Under the pieces are notes generated by a model. That model was not told the DNA's origin, searched no databases, and saw only the letters and a program-made list of their open reading frames with translations. The position numbers were made by a program, and so were the translations under genes. Shown here piece by piece: positions 7,807 to 15,957 of a stretch of 64,000 bases of DNA; positions within the stretch are counted from its first letter, which is position 1; the number at the start of each line of letters is the position of its first letter. Source of the DNA: CAZOVB01 sp046541415. GTDB lineage: Bacteria; Planctomycetota; Phycisphaerae; SM23-33. The stretch covers positions 1 through 64,000 of the forward strand of contig JBKHDI010000004.1 of NCBI GenBank assembly GCA_046541415.1. The letters are read 5' to 3'.

Positions 7807-8928
7807 CTAGCGGAGTTTTACCCCCATGCCCTCTTCCTTCCAGTCGGCGATCAGGCCGCGCATCTCCTTGACCATCGTGTTGATCTCCTTGACCGCGTCG
7901 ACGAGGTTGTTGTACAGCGCCGGGTCGTTGAGCATCTGCCCGGCCGTGCCCTCGCCGTTTTCCAGCTTCCGCGCCGCAACGTGCAGTGTCTGCAGCAACT
8001 GCGAGAGTTTCTCGGTCTGGGTGAGCATGCTCTCGGCCAGTTCGTCGATCTTCTCCGATGCCCTGTCGGCGGTGTTGCCCACAGCCTGGGCCGAACTCTT
8101 GGCCGTGTCGGCGACGGATTTGAGCTTCTCGGTCACGTCCTGGACGTCGGCCATGAGCTTCTTGGCCGACGCGGTCGCCTCGGCCAGGTTCGCCAGGGTC
8201 TTCTCGAAGTTCTGGCGGTTGTCCGTGTTGCCGAAAAACGCCGCCGTGCCCTCCAGCGTCTTCTGGAGGTTGTCCATCGACTTGGCCAGAGGGCTCTTGC
8301 CTTGTCCCTGCCCGTCGGGCCCGTCGCCGTTGGTGTTCTCGCCGTTGCCCGTCCCTTCGGCCGGGGCCGGAACCAGCTCGCCCAGCAGGCGGTTGATGTT
8401 GTCGGCCAGGTCGCCGAACTTGTTGATCGTCTTGCCCATGTCGGCCAGGGTGCGCAGCTGGTCCTTGACCTCGGCCGGCAGGATGTCCGGCGTGGTGTAG
8501 TCGCCCGGGATCGTGGCCGAACCGTCCTTGGGCAGCCTGGTAATCCGCTGGCCCTGGTCGTCCCTCTGCCACTCGTCGCCGGACTGGATGTCCAGGTACG
8601 GCGGGCCGAAGAACTGCGACGGCTGGATCTTCAGCCGCGAGTTGCCCGGCAGGTCGTAATCGTCCTTGATATCCAGCAAGATCGTCACGCCCTGGTTCAG
8701 TTCCCCGCCGGTCAGGCGGACGGACTCGACCGAGCCGACCTCGATGCCCTTGTGGTGCACCACGTCGCCTTCCTGCACGCCGTGGGAGCTGTTGAGGTGG
8801 GTAGCCACGTTGTAGCTGGGCGTGAAGAACTCCGGCAGGCCCGTAAAGAGGATGATGATGCCCGCCAGGGTCAACAGGCCGACCAGCACGGTCAGCCCCA
8901 CGGCCAGGTTTTTACTGGATTCTTTCAT
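7807..8928 (-). CDS. MCE/MlaD-family lipid-transport protein
   Basis: Membrane-anchored MCE protein of 373 residues. A single N-terminal transmembrane helix (AVGLTVLVGLLTLAGIIILF) is followed by the MCE domain at about residues 35-125 (VQEGDVVHHKGIEVGSVESV and FGPPYLDIQSG). The remaining two thirds are long amphipathic helices, as in MCE proteins that form a periplasmic tube. I chose the ATG at 8928, where MKESSKN precedes the helix directly; an upstream ATG would run into the ATPase gene. It lies 31 bases after the MlaF-type ATPase, so they form one import/export unit, but no MlaE-type permease gene is nearby. Confidence 0.9.
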   Translation of the reverse strand: MKESSKNLAVGLTVLVGLLTLAGIIILFTGLPEFFTPSYNVATHLNSSHGVQEGDVVHHKGIEVGSVESVRLTGGELNQGVTILLDIKDDYDLPGNSRLKIQPSQFFGPPYLDIQSGDEWQRDDQGQRITRLPKDGSATIPGDYTTPDILPAEVKDQLRTLADMGKTINKFGDLADNINRLLGELVPAPAEGTGNGENTNGDGPDGQGQGKSPLAKSMDNLQKTLEGTAAFFGNTDNRQNFEKTLANLAEATASAKKLMADVQDVTEKLKSVADTAKSSAQAVGNTADRASEKIDELAESMLTQTEKLSQLLQTLHVAARKLENGEGTAGQMLNDPALYNNLVDAVKEINTMVKEMRGLIADWKEEGMGVKLR

Positions 8929-8959
8929 GGCGTCTCTCTCGACTGCGGGTAATTGCGGT

Positions 8960-9772
8960 TCATCCGCTGGTGGTATCCTGGAGGCTGGGCAGGTCGTTAT
9001 CGGCAACCTCGGCCAGTTCCTCGTCGCTGGCGCGTCCCTGGACGAAGCGGGAGACGACGTCGTTATCGATCTGCGAGATCCGCTCGGGCGTGGTATCGAC
9101 GATCAGGTTGCCCCGGTGGAGCATGACGATCCGGTCGGCGACCTTGCGCGCAGAGGCCATGTCGTGGGTGACCACCACGCTGGTCACGCCCATGGCGTCC
9201 TTCAGTCGCATGACCAGTTCGTTGATCAGGTCGGACCGGACCGGGTCCAGGCCTGTCGTCGGCTCGTCGTAGAGGATGATCTCCGGGTCCATCACGATCG
9301 CCCGGGCCAGGGCCACGCGCTTCTTCTGGCCGCCCGACAACTCGCCGGGCAGCTTCTGCTTGGTATCGCCCAGGCCCACCATGTTCAGCACCTGTTGACA
9401 GCGGGTTTTGTGTTCCTCGGTCGTGCCGATGCCGTGCTCTTTCAGCGGGAAGCAGATGTTCTCGGCCACGGTCATCGAGTCGAACAACGCGCCGCCCTGG
9501 AAGACGAAGCCGTACCGCATGCGGACCTGCGAAAGGTGCCTCTCCGACATGCTGCTGATCTTCTGGTCGCGGTACCAGACCTGCCCGCTGTCCGGGCGAA
9601 GCAGGGCGATCATGTGCTTTATCAGCACGGTCTTGCCGCAGCCGCTGGGCCCGATGATCACCGTGGTTTCGCCCTGGCGGATCTCCAGGTCGATCCCGTC
9701 GAGGACCTTCTGTCGGCCGAAAGACTTGTGAACGTCTTCCAGCCGGATGATGGCCTGGTCGTTGTTGCTCAT
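8960..9772 (-). CDS. MlaF-type ABC transporter ATPase
   Basis: ATPase of an MCE lipid transporter, 270 residues. Visible motifs are Walker A GPSGCGKTVLIKHM, the Q-loop in FVFQGGALFDSMTV, signature LSGGQKKRVALARAI, Walker B IILYDEPTTGLDP and the H-switch in VVVTHDM. The GALFDSMTV and YDEPTTGLDP wording is typical of MlaF/Ttg2A. Its ATG overlaps the stop of the upstream GNAT gene by 4 bases, and the MCE protein follows. It would energise phospholipid movement between the membranes together with a permease that must be encoded elsewhere. Confidence 0.93.
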   Translation of the reverse strand: MSNNDQAIIRLEDVHKSFGRQKVLDGIDLEIRQGETTVIIGPSGCGKTVLIKHMIALLRPDSGQVWYRDQKISSMSERHLSQVRMRYGFVFQGGALFDSMTVAENICFPLKEHGIGTTEEHKTRCQQVLNMVGLGDTKQKLPGELSGGQKKRVALARAIVMDPEIILYDEPTTGLDPVRSDLINELVMRLKDAMGVTSVVVTHDMASARKVADRIVMLHRGNLIVDTTPERISQIDNDVVSRFVQGRASDEELAEVADNDLPSLQDTTSG

Positions 9773-10275
9773 CGGCCCGCCTCTTGCCCTTGCCGGGCCT
9801 CTGCACCGGCTGGCTGGGCACTTTGCAGCATACGGATCATGGCGATTTCATCGCAGGCGTCGGCTTTGGGACAGTGGAGACACTCGCGCCAGACCTTCTC
9901 GGGCAGCTGGGCGCGGTCCATGACCTCAAAGCCATGCCGCAGGAAGAAATTCTGCTGGTACGTCAGGGCGAAGAGGCGACGGACGCCCATGCGGCGGGCG
10001 TCTTGCACGGCGGCGTCCATCAGCAGGGCCCCGACGCCCCGGCCGCGGTATTCTCCGGCGACGGCGAGGGATTTGACCTCGGCCAGGTCGGCCCAGAATA
10101 TATCGACGGCCACGGTCCCGACGATCCAACCGTCATCTTCGGCGACGTGGAATTCCCGGAGGGCGTCGTAGAGACTTTCCATCGAGCGATGCAGCATCAC
10201 GCCGCGCTCGGCGTAGCTGTTGATCAACTCGCACATCGCGGGTACGTCGGATACGTGGGCTGGGCGAACATTCAT
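9769..10275 (-). CDS. GNAT acetyltransferase, N-acetylglutamate-synthase-like
   Basis: Acetyltransferase of 168 residues with the GNAT fold. The acetyl-CoA loop is EYRGRGVGALLMDAA (Q/RxxGxG/A), preceded by LAEVKSLAV. The N-terminal MNVRPAHVSDVPAMCELIN and the tail with CLHCPKADACDEIAM resemble the stand-alone GNAT domains of arginine-biosynthesis ArgA. The substrate is not certain. I chose ATG 10275 because the GNAT fold begins there and a TACAAT -10 hexamer ends 6 bases upstream, which would give a leaderless message. It is the first gene of the MCE/MMPL run and overlaps mlaF by ATGA. Confidence 0.8.
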   Translation of the reverse strand: MNVRPAHVSDVPAMCELINSYAERGVMLHRSMESLYDALREFHVAEDDGWIVGTVAVDIFWADLAEVKSLAVAGEYRGRGVGALLMDAAVQDARRMGVRRLFALTYQQNFFLRHGFEVMDRAQLPEKVWRECLHCPKADACDEIAMIRMLQSAQPAGAEARQGQEAGR

Positions 10276-10281
10276 GCAAGC

Positions 10282-10287
10282 ATTGTA
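10282..10287 (-). promoter_or_regulatory. -10 element of the GNAT-MCE operon
   Basis: TACAAT on the minus strand ends 6 bases before the ATG at 10275, so transcription would start at or next to the A of the start codon. No good -35 is seen 16-18 bases upstream (TTTTGC is the nearest). Confidence 0.35.
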
Positions 10288-10390
10288 CCGAACAGATCGG
10301 CGGGGCAAAAGCAAAGACCTCCGGATGGGCAATTTCCAATTGCCGCAACCACCAAACTTTGGGGCATCAGCACCGCCCGGGCCGGGAGGA

Positions 10391-10419
10391 TTGACCCCTG
10401 CCGGCCGATCGGGTAAGAT
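10391..10419 (+). promoter_or_regulatory. Sigma-70-type promoter of the ACT/UPF0210 operon
   Basis: TTGACC (10391-10396), a 17-base spacer and TAAGAT (10414-10419) stand 26 bases upstream of the start codon at 10446, with AGGAGAGG as ribosome-binding site. Confidence 0.5.
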
Positions 10420-10445
10420 CCGCCCAGAATCCCAGGAGAGGCCGC

Positions 10446-11060
10446 ATGCCCAATCGATACCAACACGTCTACGTGCTTAACGTGATCAGCGATGACCATC
10501 CGGGCATCGTCGCGTCGGTCGGCACGGCAATCAAGGATCTGGGCGGCAACATCGACGCCTGCAGCCAGACCGTGCTTCGTGGCTACTTCACGCTGATCAT
10601 GATCGTCTCGGTGCCCGAGAACGTCGATCCGCGGGACCTCCAGCAACGCGTGGCAAGCCAGACCGCCGGCGGGTCTGAACTGCAGGTCACCGTCCGCCGA
10701 TTCGGGCCCATTGCCGACAGGCAGGCTGCCGAAACCGCCGAGCGGTTCGTCGTCACCGCCTTCGGCGAGGACACCCCGGGCGTGGTGCTGAAGTTCAGCC
10801 GCTACCTGGCGGGCAAGGACATCAACATTGTCGACCTCTACGGCCAGCGGCAGGGGGGGCAGTTCATGCTGATCAGCCAGGTCGAGATCCCCGCGCGGCT
10901 GGAGTTGAGCCACCTCCAGGCCGAGCTGGCCCAGATGGGACGGGACAGCGGTTTTACCGTGCGGCTGCAGCACGAGAATATCTTTGTCGCGACCAACCAG
11001 TTGCGGCTGAAACCCCTGGCCGAGCGGGCGCCGCTGCGCCTGAGCAGGCCGGCGGACTGA
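10446..11060 (+). CDS. Tandem ACT-domain protein
   Basis: A 204-residue protein with two ACT domains. The first (residues about 7-90) reads VLNVISDDHPGIVASVGTAIKDLGGNIDACSQTV; the second (about 100-175) reads VVTAFGEDTPGVVLKFSRYLAGKDINIVDLYG. ACT domains bind small ligands, usually amino acids. In many bacteria a short ACT protein stands directly before a UPF0210/DUF711 gene, exactly as here with a 16-base gap, which suggests a regulatory subunit for that protein. The partner's reaction is unknown. A strong ribosome-binding site and a promoter precede the gene. Confidence 0.85.
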   Translation: MPNRYQHVYVLNVISDDHPGIVASVGTAIKDLGGNIDACSQTVLRGYFTLIMIVSVPENVDPRDLQQRVASQTAGGSELQVTVRRFGPIADRQAAETAERFVVTAFGEDTPGVVLKFSRYLAGKDINIVDLYGQRQGGQFMLISQVEIPARLELSHLQAELAQMGRDSGFTVRLQHENIFVATNQLRLKPLAERAPLRLSRPAD

Positions 11061-11076
11061 AAGGCCCCGCCCAGCG

Positions 11077-12450
11077 ATGCTCCAGACAGACGAAATTCTC
11101 TCGACGATCCAGATGCTCCACTCCGAGCACCTCGACGTTCGCACGGTGACGCTGGCGCTGAACGTCGACGACTGCTCGGCCGCCAGCGTCGAGACGCTCT
11201 GCGAGAAGCTCCGGGCCAAGATTGTCCACCACGCCGGCAGGCTGGTTCGCGTCTGCGACACGATCGGGGGGAAATACGGCATACCGGTGACCAACAAGCG
11301 CCTGGCGATCTCGCCGGTCACGCACATCCTGGCCGGTCACGGCAGGTCGGCGGCCATCGAGGTCGGACGCGTGCTGGACGCCGCGGCCGAGGAGTGCGAG
11401 ATCGACCTGGTCGGCGGGTTTTCCGCCCTGGTCCACAAGGGCATGACGCCGACGGACACCATCGTCATGAACGCCCTGCCGGAGGTGCTCAGCCAGACGC
11501 AGCACGTCTGCTCGTCGGTCAACGTCGCATCGACCAAGGCGGGGATCAACATGGACGCGGTGGGCATGCTGGGCAACCTGGTCCCGCAGATCGCCCGGGC
11601 CTCATCGGCCCAGAAAGGCTTCGGGGCGGCCAAGCTGGTCATCTTCGCCAACATCCCCGAGGACAACCCCTTCATGGCCGGGGCGTCGATGGGCGCCGGC
11701 GAGCCGGAAGCCACCGTCAACATCGGTGTCTCGGGGCCGGGCGTGGTCTGCTCGGCCCTGCGCAAACGCGTGGAAAGCGGCGAGAAGCTCACCTTCGGAG
11801 ACCTGGCCGAAGAGATCAAGATCACCAGCTTCCGCGTGACCCGCGTGGGCGAACTGATAGGCCGCGAGGTCGCCGCCGAACTGGGCGTTGCCTTCGGGAT
11901 TGTCGACCTGTCGCTGGCGCCGACGCCCCAGATCGGCGACTCGGTCGGCGAGATCCTCCAGACCCTGGGAATCGCAAAGATCGGCGCGCCGGGCTCGACG
12001 GCGGCCGTGGCGATGCTCAACGACGCGGTCAAAAAGGGCGGGTTGTTCGCCTCCAGCAGCGTCGGGGGGATGAGCGGGGCGTTTATCCCGGTCTGCGAAG
12101 ATGCTGCCCTGGCCGCCGCAGTCGCCGACGGCTCGCTCGTGCTGGAGAAACTCGAAGCGATGACCAGCGTCTGCTCGGTGGGTCTGGATATGATTCCCAT
12201 ACCGGGTGATACCCCACCGGCCACGGTGGCAGGGCTGATCGCCGACGAGATGGCCATCGGCGTGATCAACAACAAGACCACCGGCGTGCGGCTGATCCCC
12301 GTGCCCGGTGCCAGTCCGGGCGAACTGGTGGAATTCGGCGGGCTCTTCGGTTCGGCGCGGGTCATGCAGGTCCGCAACGCCGGGGCCAGCGAGGCCTTCA
12401 TCGCCTGGGGCGGCAGAATTCCCGCGCCGATCCGTGCTCTGACAAACTAG
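11077..12450 (+). CDS. UPF0210 (DUF711) family protein
   Basis: Conserved protein of 457 residues, close to the usual length of the UPF0210 family. The sequence shows the family pattern: TVTLALNVDDC near the N-terminus, NKRLAISPVTHI, IDLVGGFSALVHKG, INMDAVGMLG, and a glycine-rich C-terminal half with NIGVSGPGVV and SVGGMSGAFIPV. A glycyl-radical-enzyme-like barrel has been suggested for the family, but no biochemical function is established as far as I know. It follows the ACT protein by 16 bases, the conserved arrangement for this family. Whether the ACT protein senses a product of this one is inference. Confidence 0.9.
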   Translation: MLQTDEILSTIQMLHSEHLDVRTVTLALNVDDCSAASVETLCEKLRAKIVHHAGRLVRVCDTIGGKYGIPVTNKRLAISPVTHILAGHGRSAAIEVGRVLDAAAEECEIDLVGGFSALVHKGMTPTDTIVMNALPEVLSQTQHVCSSVNVASTKAGINMDAVGMLGNLVPQIARASSAQKGFGAAKLVIFANIPEDNPFMAGASMGAGEPEATVNIGVSGPGVVCSALRKRVESGEKLTFGDLAEEIKITSFRVTRVGELIGREVAAELGVAFGIVDLSLAPTPQIGDSVGEILQTLGIAKIGAPGSTAAVAMLNDAVKKGGLFASSSVGGMSGAFIPVCEDAALAAAVADGSLVLEKLEAMTSVCSVGLDMIPIPGDTPPATVAGLIADEMAIGVINNKTTGVRLIPVPGASPGELVEFGGLFGSARVMQVRNAGASEAFIAWGGRIPAPIRALTN

Positions 12451-12522
12451 ACTGTCGCAGAGAGAACCACTGGCCCTGTCCGGGGTGGGCACACCAGCCG
12501 GTCAGGTAGGAAGAGAGGTACC

Positions 12523-14064
12523 ATGGCTTCGGGTAAAGGCAGTTTCCGAGTCAATGCATATCAGGAAGATACGTCGGCCCCGGCCGGGGCGGTCGTGGTA
12601 TTCGGGGCAACCGGCGACCTGAACGCCCGGAAAATCACCCCTGCCCTGTACAACCTGCGCAAGGAGGGGCGGATCAGCGAGAACACCGTCGTCGTCGGCG
12701 TGGCCCGAAGGCCCCGCAGCGATCAGCAGTACCGCCAGGAGATGCTCCAGGCCCTGTGCAACCACAGCCGCACCCAGCCGATCGACACCGAGATGTGGAA
12801 CCAGTGGCAGGAGAACTGGTATTACCACGTCACCCACGCCGACGACCAGGACGAGTACGATTCACTGGCCAGTCGCCTGGACGAACTCCAGGACAAGCAC
12901 GGCTGCGGGCCCAACCGCCTGTTCTACCTGGCCATGACGCCCGACCTGTTCCCCAAGATCGCCGGCCACCTCGGCCAGGCGGGCCTGAACAAACCCGGCG
13001 ACGACGGGTTCGTCCGCCTGGTGGTCGAAAAGCCCTTCGGCCACGACCTGAAATCCGCCTGCGAACTCAACGAGGCCATCCACGAGCACTACGACGAGTC
13101 GCAGATCTGCCGCATCGACCACTACCTCGGCAAGGAGACCGTCCAGAACCTGCTGGTCTTCCGGTTCGCCAACTCGATCTTCGAGCCGATCATGAACTGC
13201 CATTACATCAACAACGTGCAGATTACCACGGCCGAGAAGGTGGGCATGGAAGGGCGGCGCGGGCCTTACTACGAAGGCGTCGGGGCCATGCGCGACATGA
13301 TGCAGAACCACATGCTCCAGGTCCTCTCGCTGCTGGCGATGGAGCCGCCTGTCAGCATGGACGCCGAGAGCATCCGCGATGAGAAGGTCAAGCTGCTCAA
13401 GGCCCTGCGCCCCATCCGACGCGACGAATGGGCCGACCACGTCGTCCGCGGCCAGTACGTCGCCAGCGACCAGGCCCAGGGGCCCGGATACCTGGAAGAG
13501 CAGGGCGTGGCCGAGGACTCCCAGGTCGAGACCTTCGCCGCCTTCAAGTGCTTTATCGACAACTGGCGATGGGCGTCCGTGCCGTTCTACCTGCGGACGG
13601 GCAAGAAGCTGGCCGCCAAGGTCAGCGAAGTGGTCATCGAGTTCAAACGCGAGCCGATCAACCTCTTCCAACAGCTCGGTTGCGACATGGGCGGGGCCAA
13701 TCACCTGCATGTCCGCATCGCCCCGCACGAAGGCGTCTCGCTGACCTTCGACGCCAAGGTGCCCGGCACACGCATGCTCCTGCGCCCGGTATCGATGAAC
13801 ATGGACTACAACACCGCGTTCGAGTCGGCCACCCCGGAAGGCTACGAACACCTGCTGCTCGACGCCCTGCAGGGCGAGATGGCCCTGTTCATCCGCTCCG
13901 ACGAGGTCGAGGCGGCCTGGCGCTTCGTCGACGGCATCCGCCGCGGGTTCGACGACGAGAAGGGCCCCGAACTGCGAACCTACCCGGCCGGGAGCTGGGG
14001 ACCCGACGCGGCGGACAAACTCTTCGAAGATCCCTACAAACGTTGGCACCCCCTGGACGGATAA
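12523..14064 (+). CDS. zwf: Glucose-6-phosphate 1-dehydrogenase
   Basis: Oxidises glucose 6-phosphate to 6-phosphogluconolactone with NAD(P)+, the entry step of the oxidative pentose phosphate and Entner-Doudoroff routes. The 513-residue length is normal. The Rossmann motif FGATGDLNARKITPALYNL and the substrate/catalytic signature CRIDHYLGKETVQNLLVFRFAN are intact. There is a 35-residue N-terminal lead before the Rossmann strand. A ribosome-binding site (GGAAGAGAGG) precedes the ATG. The lactonase gene follows after 16 bases, so both steps are produced together. Confidence 0.96.
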   Translation: MASGKGSFRVNAYQEDTSAPAGAVVVFGATGDLNARKITPALYNLRKEGRISENTVVVGVARRPRSDQQYRQEMLQALCNHSRTQPIDTEMWNQWQENWYYHVTHADDQDEYDSLASRLDELQDKHGCGPNRLFYLAMTPDLFPKIAGHLGQAGLNKPGDDGFVRLVVEKPFGHDLKSACELNEAIHEHYDESQICRIDHYLGKETVQNLLVFRFANSIFEPIMNCHYINNVQITTAEKVGMEGRRGPYYEGVGAMRDMMQNHMLQVLSLLAMEPPVSMDAESIRDEKVKLLKALRPIRRDEWADHVVRGQYVASDQAQGPGYLEEQGVAEDSQVETFAAFKCFIDNWRWASVPFYLRTGKKLAAKVSEVVIEFKREPINLFQQLGCDMGGANHLHVRIAPHEGVSLTFDAKVPGTRMLLRPVSMNMDYNTAFESATPEGYEHLLLDALQGEMALFIRSDEVEAAWRFVDGIRRGFDDEKGPELRTYPAGSWGPDAADKLFEDPYKRWHPLDG

Positions 14065-14080
14065 CTAGAATGGAGGCCAT

Positions 14081-14857
14081 ATGAGCCAGCCAAATACAAC
14101 CAAACGGGTCGTGGTCAAGAATTCGCTCGCCAGCGCCACGCACTTCGTCGCCGAACTGTTCCAGTCCACCATCTGCGAGGCGGTGGCGCGGAACGGCTCC
14201 TGCTCGGTCGCCCTGGCCGGGGGAACCACGCCCCACGCCCTGTACCACCTGATGGCTTTCGAGGCCGCCATCGCCGAACTGCCCTGGGGATCGGTCGACT
14301 TCTTCTTCGGCGACGAACGCGACGTGCCGCCCGATCACGTCGAGAGCAACTACGGCATGGCCCAGAGAACCCTGCTGGACAACGTCCCCGTCGACCCCGC
14401 CCGCGTGCATCCCATGCGGGCAGACAGCGACGATATGGACGAAGCCGCCCGAGAGTACGAGCAGATCATCCGTCGGACCGTCCAGCAGGAGAACAACGGG
14501 ATCCCCAGCTTCGATATCATCCTGCTGGGCCTGGGCGGAGACGGACACACCGCCAGCCTCTTCCCCGGAACCGAAGCGCTGAAAGAAGACAAACGCCTCG
14601 TCGTGGCCAACCACGTCCCCGTCCACGACCGCACCCGCATGACCATCACCTATCCACTGATCAACGCGGCCAGAAACGTGATCTTCCTGGTCACCGGACG
14701 CGACAAGGCCGAGGCCGTCGAAAAACTACTCGACCAGCGATACGACGACGACAAAACCATCCCCGCCGCACGCGTCAGGCCCACCGATGGCCTCTGCGTC
14801 GTCGTCCTCGACAAGGCCGCCGCCGCCAACACCAACCTGAAACCCGAGGAAGATTAA
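14081..14857 (+). CDS. pgl: 6-phosphogluconolactonase
   Basis: Hydrolyses the lactone made by Zwf to 6-phosphogluconate. The 258-residue protein shows the DevB-type motifs: VALAGGTTPHALYHLM, the FFFGDERDVPPDHVESNYG block, and LGLGGDGHTASLFPG. Length and domain are complete. It is cotranscribed with zwf. Its stop codon overlaps the stop of the convergent oppF gene by a few bases, so no room is left for an independent terminator between the two operons. Confidence 0.95.
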   Translation: MSQPNTTKRVVVKNSLASATHFVAELFQSTICEAVARNGSCSVALAGGTTPHALYHLMAFEAAIAELPWGSVDFFFGDERDVPPDHVESNYGMAQRTLLDNVPVDPARVHPMRADSDDMDEAAREYEQIIRRTVQQENNGIPSFDIILLGLGGDGHTASLFPGTEALKEDKRLVVANHVPVHDRTRMTITYPLINAARNVIFLVTGRDKAEAVEKLLDQRYDDDKTIPAARVRPTDGLCVVVLDKAAAANTNLKPEED

Positions 14858-15957
14858 TCCTTGCCCGGCGGTGGAGGCGGCGGGGGGGTTGGTGCCTGTC
14901 TGCCGTCCTGGCGCAGCAGGCAGGCGTGTTTGTGGGTGTCCCAGCCGGGCACGGCCATCAGGCAGGGGGACTCGTGGGTGCAGCGTTTGACCACGCGGAC
15001 GGGCTGGTCTTCGCTGAGGATGGTGGCTGTCTGGTCGTGGGGCAGGTCGGCGGCGAGCTTCCGCGTCAGGGGGCAGCGCGGGTGGAACGCACAACCTGAG
15101 GGCGGGTCGATGGGGGAGGGCATTTCACCGGGAAGGCGGACGCGTTTGATCTTCCGCGTCGGGTCCGGCCGGGGCACGGCCGAGAGCAACGCCCGCGTGT
15201 ATGGGTGCTGCGGGCTTTCGTAGATCCGGTCGCGCGGGGCGATTTCCACGATCCGCCCGAGGTACATCACCGCCACCTGCTTCGCGAAATGCTCGACGAC
15301 CGACAGGTTGTGCGCGATGAACAGGTAGCTGATCCCCATGTCCTGCTGCAGGTCGCGCAGCAGGTTGAGGATCTGGGCCTGGATCGAAACGTCCAACGCC
15401 GAGACCGGCTCGTCGCAGACGATGAAGTCCGGCTTGGACGCCAAGGCCCTCGCGACGCCGATCCGCTGTCGCTGCCCGCCGGAAAACTCGTGCGGGTAGC
15501 GGTTGATGTAGCCGGCCGAAAGCCCCACGCGTTCGAGCAGTTCACCGACGCGATGACGCTTCTGGTACCGGGACAGACTCGTATGCACGTCCAGCGGCTC
15601 GGAGACAATCGAGCCCACCGTCATCCGCGGATTCAGCGACCCGACCGGGTCCTGGAAGATGATCTGCATCCGCTTGCGCAGGTTCGCCAGCCGATTGCCG
15701 CTGGCCGAGAGCACGTCGACGCCGTCGAACCGCACCTCGCCCGAAGTCGCGGGGATCAACTTGAGGATCGTCCTGCCCACGGTGGTCTTGCCCGAGCCGC
15801 TCTCGCCGACCAGCCCGACCGTCTGGCCGCGCGGAATCTGCAGGTCCACGCCGTCGACGGCATGGACGTACCGCTTGGTGCCCCACAGGCCTCCGCGAAC
15901 GGGGAAGTACGTCCTGAGGTCCTTGACGCTCAGAATCGTGCCGTTGTTCTCAGACAT
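14854..15957 (-). CDS. oppF: Oligopeptide ABC importer ATPase OppF/DppF type
   Basis: Second ATPase of a peptide importer, 367 residues. Motifs are Walker A GESGSGKTTVGRTILKL, signature FSGGQRQRIGVARALA, Walker B IVCDEPVSALDVS and the H-loop FIAHNLSVV. The C-terminal peptide-transporter extension has CAFHPRCPL with the first cysteines of the OppD/F cysteine motif and a later C in KRCTHESPC, which in relatives holds an Fe-S cluster. The protein ends in a run of eight prolines, unusual for the family. Its start lies inside the last 8 bases of oppD. Confidence 0.93.
   Translation of the reverse strand: MSENNGTILSVKDLRTYFPVRGGLWGTKRYVHAVDGVDLQIPRGQTVGLVGESGSGKTTVGRTILKLIPATSGEVRFDGVDVLSASGNRLANLRKRMQIIFQDPVGSLNPRMTVGSIVSEPLDVHTSLSRYQKRHRVGELLERVGLSAGYINRYPHEFSGGQRQRIGVARALASKPDFIVCDEPVSALDVSIQAQILNLLRDLQQDMGISYLFIAHNLSVVEHFAKQVAVMYLGRIVEIAPRDRIYESPQHPYTRALLSAVPRPDPTRKIKRVRLPGEMPSPIDPPSGCAFHPRCPLTRKLAADLPHDQTATILSEDQPVRVVKRCTHESPCLMAVPGWDTHKHACLLRQDGRQAPTPPPPPPPGKD

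Noticed and set aside
4863..7871. A 1002-codon open frame on the plus strand opposite the MMPL exporter
   Set aside because: It is an antisense shadow caused by the high third-position GC of the real gene; the protein is full of Arg/His/Gln with no domain, and the minus-strand MMPL motifs are clear.
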